Shown: in pieces, positions 5,649 to 10,648 of the stretch | Layout: the number at the start of each line of letters is the position of its first letter | Numbering within the stretch: position 1 is the stretch's first letter | Assembly (NCBI GenBank): GCA_029268325.1 | Contig: JAJUGC010000040.1 | Span: forward strand, 1 to 10,648 | Length of the DNA: 10,648 nt | Source of the DNA: Gammaproteobacteria bacterium | GTDB lineage: Bacteria; Pseudomonadota; Gammaproteobacteria; Pseudomonadales; Oleiphilaceae | Direction: 5' to 3' | Translations under genes and position numbers: made by a program | Notes under the pieces: generated by a model | What the model saw: only the letters and a program-made list of their open reading frames with translations | What the model was told of the DNA's origin: nothing | The model's database searches: none

Positions 5649-6134
5649 ATGAGTGAAAGCGTTCAATGGCTGCTGATTGTCGCAGGACTCTGCGTCAGTG
5701 GTATTCTGATTTTGTTTATCATTCGTCAGTTACGCCTGCTGCGCAGTGCGCGGCAGGATCGGGATGCACGTGAAGCCCGCCACAGCCGTCAGCGCCTGCA
5801 TTTGGTGGAGAGTATCCAGGTGCTGGCGCGTACCATGCTGGAAGACCAGGTGGAGCTGTCGGAAGGCTGTATCCGGATCAAGGTGCTGCTGGATAACCTG
5901 GCGCCGGAGTTGAACGAGGATCCGCGCTTCCAGATCTTTCAGAAGATGTATGAGTCCATGGAGCACATGCCCACCCACGAGGCCCGCCAGCAGACCGACA
6001 AGCGCTTTGTCCGCAAACTGGACCACCAGCGCTTTCGTCTGGAGCGGGAGAACCAGCAGGCCATTCGAGATGCTGCCCGGGCCCTATTGGCACTGGATTG
6101 GGCGACCCTGGGCGCCCGGCGGGACTATGCCTGA
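5649..6134 (+). CDS. DUF2489 membrane-anchored protein of unknown function
   Basis: This 161-residue protein has one N-terminal membrane helix (about residues 6-26) followed by a charged, mostly helical domain. The domain contains the family block SIQVLARTMLEDQVELSEGCIRIKVLLDNL (55-84). These features, and the length, match DUF2489, a gammaproteobacterial family with no established function. The Arg-rich RQLRLLRSAR just after the helix suggests the domain lies in the cytoplasm (positive-inside rule). I chose the ATG at 5649 because AAAGGG stands four bases ahead; an in-frame ATG at 5634 would add five residues and has a weaker site. It is divergent from the barrel gene, and its last ten bases overlap the 3' end of the HDOD gene on the other strand. 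Confidence 0.9.
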   Translation: MSESVQWLLIVAGLCVSGILILFIIRQLRLLRSARQDRDAREARHSRQRLHLVESIQVLARTMLEDQVELSEGCIRIKVLLDNLAPELNEDPRFQIFQKMYESMEHMPTHEARQQTDKRFVRKLDHQRFRLERENQQAIRDAARALLALDWATLGARRDYA

Positions 6135-7531
6135 TCCAGGGCTGCGGCAATAGAGGCCAGCTCGCCGGCGGCTTGCATGAGTTCTGCCATGGTTTTCTCG
6201 ACTTTCACCGGGTCCAGATGTAGCCGTTGATAAAGCTCGTCCGGGATGGGCTGGGCCGGGCCGGCGATCACGCCTTGGGCACGCAGTAGCTGGGTAGCCA
6301 GAAAAATGAGGCCCGCATAGTCTGCATTCTGTCCCTGGAAGTCGGGGTTTTTCTGATGGCGCAGGGCCGTGACCACTTCCGAGGGCATGTTCCAGAGCTC
6401 CATCAGCTTGCTGCCGATCTGCTCACGGGTAAAGCCCAGCAGGTACTGCTCCACATAGCTGACATCGAGGTGCCGGTTGCAGTCCGTATAGCGGCAGATC
6501 AGGGAAAAATGGGGCGGGAATACATGGGCCAGTACCAGGTAGCCGAAATTGTGGAGTAGCCCCGCCAGGTAGCTCAGGCCGAATTCCGGCCGGTGCTTGC
6601 TGGGAATTAGCGCCGCCAGGGTACTGCTCAGGGTGGCGATCCAGACCGCCTGTTTCCAGTAGGGAGTCAAACCTTCAGGGGCGTCCTGGGGAAGTTTCAG
6701 GGAGCGTCCCAGCGCCAGCCCCATGGACAGGTTCATCACCAGGTCAAAACCCAGGATCCGGATAATGGCGTCCTGGACGGAACGCACCCTTCCGGGGGCG
6801 GCATAGAAGGAGGAACCCGCCCAGCTGACGACCTGCGCCGACAGGCTGGGGTCGGTTTCCACGATTTCCGCCAGCTCGGCCACGGTCGCATCGGGATTGG
6901 TACGCAACTTGAGAATGCGCTGGGCGGTTTCCGGCAGCGGGGGCAGCTCCAGGGTGTCTTCCAGGCGCTGCTGAATACGTAGCTTGGTGAACTTGTTGAT
7001 GGCGGTGTGGATCTGGTCCAGATCCCGCTCGCTGTGGTCCCGGTTGAGGGCAATTTGGCTCAGGGGAATGGCGAAACTCAACCATTGGGCATTTCCCAAT
7101 AGTGAGCGGAACAGCGGGCGACTCAGTTTGAGCCATTGTCCCGGCTGGCCGGCTTCTACGGCAACCGTATCCAGCTGTTGCAAGGCGTCGTCAACCAGGA
7201 CTGGCAGGCCGGTCAAGGCAGGAATGGCGGGAATCGTCTCGAGCTGCAGGCGACTTAGCCAGTCCCGGTGCCTGGCCAGGGGCAGAATGGCCAGCGACCG
7301 GTTGAGTTTCTTGTTGATCAGGTCGATATCCACCAGTGCCTGGCTGGGAAAGATGGCCTGGACCGGGCCCTGCTCATCCTGCAGCAGAATCAATTGGGCG
7401 CATTGGTGAGAGTCCAATTCATCCGGGTGCAAAAGATGAACTCTGCGGAGTTCGTCTGCAAACTCGGCATGTGCTTGGGAATGGGACTCTAATGCTTTTG
7501 CAATAGCAGTTGGCAGCATGGTGGCGCTCAT
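6125..7531 (-). CDS. YbaK-like (aminoacyl-tRNA deacylase-type) and HDOD domain protein
   Basis: The 468-residue protein has two parts. Residues about 15-120 resemble a degenerate YbaK/ProRS-editing domain (QLILLQDEQGPVQAIFPSQALVDIDLINKKLNRSLAI, then PALTGLPVLVDDAL). Residues about 190-400 form an HDOD domain: LPPLPETAQRILKLR, then DPSLSAQVVSWAGSSFY, then YLAGLLHNFGYLVLAHVF, then WNMPSEVVTALRHQ. HDOD domains usually act as signalling or scaffold modules in motility, biofilm and stress control rather than as enzymes. Here the metal-binding HD pair reads H327-N328, which fits loss of hydrolase activity. The combination is a known architecture in pseudomonads and relatives. The ATG at 7531 lacks a clear Shine-Dalgarno. 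It lies 95 bases after recG on the same strand, so it may be read with recG or from its own start; a TAAAAT box sits at 7564-7559. Confidence 0.92.
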   Translation of the reverse strand: MSATMLPTAIAKALESHSQAHAEFADELRRVHLLHPDELDSHQCAQLILLQDEQGPVQAIFPSQALVDIDLINKKLNRSLAILPLARHRDWLSRLQLETIPAIPALTGLPVLVDDALQQLDTVAVEAGQPGQWLKLSRPLFRSLLGNAQWLSFAIPLSQIALNRDHSERDLDQIHTAINKFTKLRIQQRLEDTLELPPLPETAQRILKLRTNPDATVAELAEIVETDPSLSAQVVSWAGSSFYAAPGRVRSVQDAIIRILGFDLVMNLSMGLALGRSLKLPQDAPEGLTPYWKQAVWIATLSSTLAALIPSKHRPEFGLSYLAGLLHNFGYLVLAHVFPPHFSLICRYTDCNRHLDVSYVEQYLLGFTREQIGSKLMELWNMPSEVVTALRHQKNPDFQGQNADYAGLIFLATQLLRAQGVIAGPAQPIPDELYQRLHLDPVKVEKTMAELMQAAGELASIAAALDQA

Positions 7532-7626
7532 CTTTGCATGTTAGGGGTATGGGCGGTGATTTTAAAGATATTTACCGACCAAGGGGATTAGACAATGGTT
7601 ATGGCAGAAATTGCCTGACTCTATGG

Positions 7627-9699
7627 TTAAACCTGACCGTAACGGACATTCTGCCCCAGCCAGCGGCGTATAAGGGCATCGGTGCGCGCCCGGTCAGTCT
7701 CGATCTGTTCGGCCGCCCAGCGGACGGTTTCCAGCCAGCCCTTGTCCCGCTCCAGGTCGGCCACCTTCAGGGAGAGCAGGCCCGTCTGGCGGGTGCCCAA
7801 CACCTCACCGGGGCCACGGAGCTCCAGGTCCCGCTCGGCTATTTCAAAACCGTTGTTGGTTTCCCGCATGATTTTCAGTCGCTCCCGGCTCATGTGGGAG
7901 AGCGGTGGATGGTACATCAGCACGCAATAGCTGGCGATGTTGCCCCGTCCGACCCGCCCCCGGAGCTGGTGCAACTGGGCAAGCCCTAACCGTTCCGGGT
8001 TTTCAATGATCATCAACGAGGCATTGGGCACGTCCACTCCCACCTCGATGACGGTGGTGGCCACCAGTAACTGGATCTCGCCTTGTTTGAAGGCATCCAT
8101 CACGGCCGCCTTTTCCGCTGGCTTGAGGCGCCCGTGTACCAGGCCGACCTGGAGTTCGGGCAACTGTTCCTGCAATTGCTGGGCAGTCGCTTCCGCAGCC
8201 TGGCACTGCAGCGCTTCCGATTCCTCAATCAGGGTGCAGACCCAATAAACCTGTCGGCCTTCCAGGCAGGCGCGGCGCACCCGCTCCACCACCTCGTTGC
8301 GCCGGCTATCCGGAATGGCGATTGTCTCGATGGGAGTCCGTCCGGGAGGCAGTTCGTCAATCACGGAGGTATCCAAGTCCGCATAGGCGCTCATGGCTAA
8401 AGTGCGGGGGATGGGGGTTGCGGTCATGATCAGCTGGTGAGGCGTACTGCTGCCGTTGGCTCCTTTCTCTTTAAGGGCCAGTCGCTGGTGTACGCCAAAC
8501 CGGTGCTGCTCATCGATGATGGCCAGGGCCAGGTGGGCAAACCGCACCTGCTCCTGAAACACCGCATGGGTGCCGATCAGGATTTGGGTTTCACCCCGGG
8601 CGAGCCGCTCCAGGACCTGGTTGCGTACGGACGCCTTGCTGCGTGAGGCCAAAAAGTCCACCTGTATCCCTAGGGGTTGCAGCCATTGGCTGAAACTGAG
8701 GTAGTGCTGCTCGGCGAGGATTTCCGTAGGCGCCATCAAGGCCACCTGGGTGCCGTTTTCTACGGCCTGCAGGGCTGCCAAGGCGGCCACTACGGTCTTG
8801 CCGGAGCCCACATCCCCTTGCACCAGCCGTAGCATTGGCACCGGGGCGGCCAAATCCTGGCGGATTTCCGCGACGACGCGCAGTTGGGCTCCGGTGAGGG
8901 CGAAGGGCAGTCGCGCCAGGAATTCTTGGCTCAACTTGCCTCGATCCGGCAGGGCGGGTGCCCGGTGGTGCTGGATGGAAGCCCTCAGGCGGCGCAGGCT
9001 CAGGTGATGGGCCAGCAGCTCTTCAAAGGCCAGCCGCTGTTGGGTGGGGTGAATGCCCAGGCTGAACTGATCCAGGTCTGCGCCGGCCGGGGGGTGGTGC
9101 AGGGTGCTGACGGCCTGGTTCAGGGGCGGCAGCTGCAGCTCGTCCAGTAGGGACTGGGGCAGATAGTCCGGCACCGGGTGGCGCTCCAGCAGTTCCAGCG
9201 CCTGCTCGCACAACTGGCGCAGGCGGCCCTGGTGGACACCATCGGTGGTGGGATAGAGCGGGGTCAGGCGGTCTTGTACCGGCAACGGCTCGCCTTCATT
9301 CACCCGTTTGTATTCGGGGTGGTACAGCTCCAGGCCGGTGCGCCCCAAGCGCACTTCCCCAAAGCAGCGCAGCCGGGTGCCCGGCGTGAGTTGGTTCTTC
9401 TGGGCGGCGGTGAAGTAATAGAAGCGCAGGCCAATGCGGCCGGTATCGTCCTGGAGCTGGACCAGCAGGCTGCGGCGCCGGCCCATTTCGATCCGGCTGT
9501 CATGGACGATACCCTCGATCTGGCTGCTGTAGCCGTTACGCAACTCGGCGATGGGGGTGATCCGGGTACGGTCTTCGTAGCGCAGGGGCAGGTGGAACAG
9601 CAAGTCCTGTACCGTGGTTATGCCGAGCTTTTCCAGTTTGCTTGCCAAGCTCGGTCCGACCCCTTTGAGGTCGGTGACGGGCCGAGTTTCCAGAGCCAT
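7627..9699 (-). CDS. recG: ATP-dependent DNA helicase RecG
   Basis: RecG is the monomeric double-strand DNA translocase that reverses stalled replication forks and processes branched DNA and R-loops. The 690-residue length is typical. An N-terminal wedge domain begins with TDLKGVGPSLASKLEKLGI (9-27) and includes the OB fold that grips the fork (about 60-130). The helicase core follows: Walker A GDVGSGKT (295-302, K301), the APTEILAEQH block (323-332), DEQHRFG (396-402), MTATPIPRTLA (425-435), TTVIEVGVDVPNA (548-560) and QLRGRVGRG (578-586). The translocation motif around ERDLELRGPGEVLGTRQ (622-638) completes it. Nothing appears broken. The ATG at 9699 gives the expected N-terminus. The gene starts 30 bases after the oxyR stop, an oxyR-recG operon known from Pseudomonas, which would tie fork repair to peroxide stress. 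Confidence 0.98.
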   Translation of the reverse strand: MALETRPVTDLKGVGPSLASKLEKLGITTVQDLLFHLPLRYEDRTRITPIAELRNGYSSQIEGIVHDSRIEMGRRRSLLVQLQDDTGRIGLRFYYFTAAQKNQLTPGTRLRCFGEVRLGRTGLELYHPEYKRVNEGEPLPVQDRLTPLYPTTDGVHQGRLRQLCEQALELLERHPVPDYLPQSLLDELQLPPLNQAVSTLHHPPAGADLDQFSLGIHPTQQRLAFEELLAHHLSLRRLRASIQHHRAPALPDRGKLSQEFLARLPFALTGAQLRVVAEIRQDLAAPVPMLRLVQGDVGSGKTVVAALAALQAVENGTQVALMAPTEILAEQHYLSFSQWLQPLGIQVDFLASRSKASVRNQVLERLARGETQILIGTHAVFQEQVRFAHLALAIIDEQHRFGVHQRLALKEKGANGSSTPHQLIMTATPIPRTLAMSAYADLDTSVIDELPPGRTPIETIAIPDSRRNEVVERVRRACLEGRQVYWVCTLIEESEALQCQAAEATAQQLQEQLPELQVGLVHGRLKPAEKAAVMDAFKQGEIQLLVATTVIEVGVDVPNASLMIIENPERLGLAQLHQLRGRVGRGNIASYCVLMYHPPLSHMSRERLKIMRETNNGFEIAERDLELRGPGEVLGTRQTGLLSLKVADLERDKGWLETVRWAAEQIETDRARTDALIRRWLGQNVRYGQV

Positions 9700-9729
9700 T
9701 ATTGCCAGCCGGTCCTGCGTTTCGAAGAA

Positions 9730-10648
9730 TTAGTTAGTGGCGGTTTCCGTCTTTTCGATCAACCGGCACTGGCCCGCTGCTAAAGACAGCATATCAATGG
9801 CTTTGGGCCGGGGGAAGGTAACCCGCCAGGCCAGGGCCACGGTACGGTAGGGCGCCGGCGCCGTGAAAGGGCGGGTCGTGAGCAAGTTGTTGCTGTAGTA
9901 TGGGCTGTTGGCTGCGGACAGGGGCAGCACGGAAACACCTAGCCCGGAGGCCACCATATGGCGAATGGTTTCCAGGGAGCTGCCTTCGGTTACGAAGCGC
10001 TGGTTGGACTCGCCGCGGTTGGCATCCCGGTTGATATTGGCCGTCAATTGCGGGCAGGCGCCCAGAACCTGTTCCCGAAAGCAGTGGCCGGGGCCGAGTA
10101 ATAACAGATCGTGCTCCACCAGGGCTGAAGGATCTATTTCCTCGTATTCGGCTAGCGGATGGTCGTTGGGCATCAGCACCACGAATGGCTCGTCGTAAAG
10201 GGGCAGGGTTACCACTTCCGGCTCGGTAAACGGCAAGGCCACGATAATGGCGTCCAGCTCCGAGTGGCGGAGCTTCTCACGCAGGGTCGCGGTGTAGCCT
10301 TCCTCGATGTAGAGGGGCATCTCGGGCGCAGCCCGGTGTAGTTCTGGCATCAAATGGGGAAACAGATAAGGGCCGATGGTATAGATGGCGCCAACCCGTA
10401 ATGGGGAGGACAGCTGGTCTTTGCCGTCCTGGGCAATATCCTTGATAACGTTGACCTGATCCAGCACCCGGCGGGATTGTTCAATGATCCGATGTCCGAT
10501 ATCGGTTACCGTAATATGACTCTTGCTGCGCTCGAAGAGGGTGACTCCCAGCTCTTCCTCAAGCTTCTTTACGGCGACGCTGAGGGTTGGCTGGCTCACG
10601 AAGCAGCGTTCGGCGGCACGGCCGAAGTGCTTTTCTTCTGCAAGGGCA
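9730..10648 (-). CDS. oxyR: Peroxide-sensing LysR-type regulator OxyR (start beyond right edge)
   Basis: OxyR senses hydrogen peroxide by forming a disulfide and then activates catalase, peroxiredoxin and related genes. The frame runs to the window edge and reads ALAEEKHFGRAAERCFVSQP, which lines up with Escherichia coli residues 11-30, so only about ten N-terminal residues are missing. The shorter open frame beginning at a GTG (10599) is not the true start, because it would remove most of the winged helix-turn-helix. The redox cysteines are present in GHCFREQVLGAC at the positions equal to C199 and C208 (codons at 10081-10083 and 10054-10056). The segment SSLETIRHMVASGLGVSVLPLS and the tail FTAPAPYRTVALAWR are OxyR-like, Pseudomonas type. 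It is followed by recG after 30 bases. Confidence 0.96.
   Translation of the reverse strand, partial: ALAEEKHFGRAAERCFVSQPTLSVAVKKLEEELGVTLFERSKSHITVTDIGHRIIEQSRRVLDQVNVIKDIAQDGKDQLSSPLRVGAIYTIGPYLFPHLMPELHRAAPEMPLYIEEGYTATLREKLRHSELDAIIVALPFTEPEVVTLPLYDEPFVVLMPNDHPLAEYEEIDPSALVEHDLLLLGPGHCFREQVLGACPQLTANINRDANRGESNQRFVTEGSSLETIRHMVASGLGVSVLPLSAANSPYYSNNLLTTRPFTAPAPYRTVALAWRVTFPRPKAIDMLSLAAGQCRLIEKTETATN

Noticed and set aside
9178..9783. Plus-strand open frame of 201 residues opposite recG
   Set aside because: It runs antisense through conserved recG sequence and across the oxyR-recG junction, and shows no protein family features.
9730..10599. 289-residue OxyR starting at a GTG
   Set aside because: The frame continues upstream with HFGRAAERCFVSQP, part of the DNA-binding helix-turn-helix, so the true start lies beyond the window.
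1..10648. CRISPR arrays, insertion sequences, tRNA or rRNA genes, toxin-antitoxin or defence genes
   Set aside because: I looked on both strands and saw no regularly spaced repeats, transposase motifs, tRNA-like clover folds or defence-type genes; the content is core genome.

Overview
The window comes from a GC-rich gammaproteobacterial chromosome, most likely a marine or aquatic relative of Marinobacter, Pseudomonas or Hahella. Three things point there. The yggT-proC-yggS cluster sits divergent from pilT-pilU. An oxyR-recG pair is followed by a YbaK/HDOD fusion gene. The encoded proteins have the Pseudomonas-type form, for example OxyR with its cysteines at 199 and 208. The genus cannot be fixed from sequence reading alone. 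Coding density is high, every gene-free gap is under 300 bases, and I see no rRNA, tRNA, CRISPR, insertion sequence or phage gene.

Layout. At the left edge (1-1845, minus strand) lie yggS, proC and the 5' part of yggT, in transcription order yggS to proC to yggT. These encode a PLP-homeostasis protein, the last enzyme of proline synthesis and a small membrane protein. A 262-base divergent intergenic region (1846-2107) separates them from pilT and pilU (2108-4328, plus strand), the two retraction ATPases of the type IV pilus, which end at a strong intrinsic terminator. Next comes a minus-strand gene for a secreted outer-membrane beta-barrel with an omptin-like outline (4459-5427). A 221-base divergent region separates it from a DUF2489 membrane-anchored protein (5649-6134, plus strand).

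The right half is all minus strand: oxyR (running off the right edge), recG 30 bases after it, and then a YbaK-like/HDOD protein whose 3' end overlaps the 3' end of the DUF2489 gene by 10 bases. OxyR-RecG couples peroxide sensing to repair of stalled replication forks; the other genes are housekeeping or motility functions.

Most of the window is ordinary, conserved core genome, and I did not find a new multi-gene system. The most unusual item is the omptin-like barrel. It appears to keep one half of the omptin catalytic site (an Asp-x-Asp-Trp motif) and to lack the Asp-x-His half. Other points worth a second look are a cluster of six ACCTG/CAGGT motifs, with a sigma-54-like element, between yggS and pilT, and two GC-rich inverted repeats in the gaps of the proC cluster.
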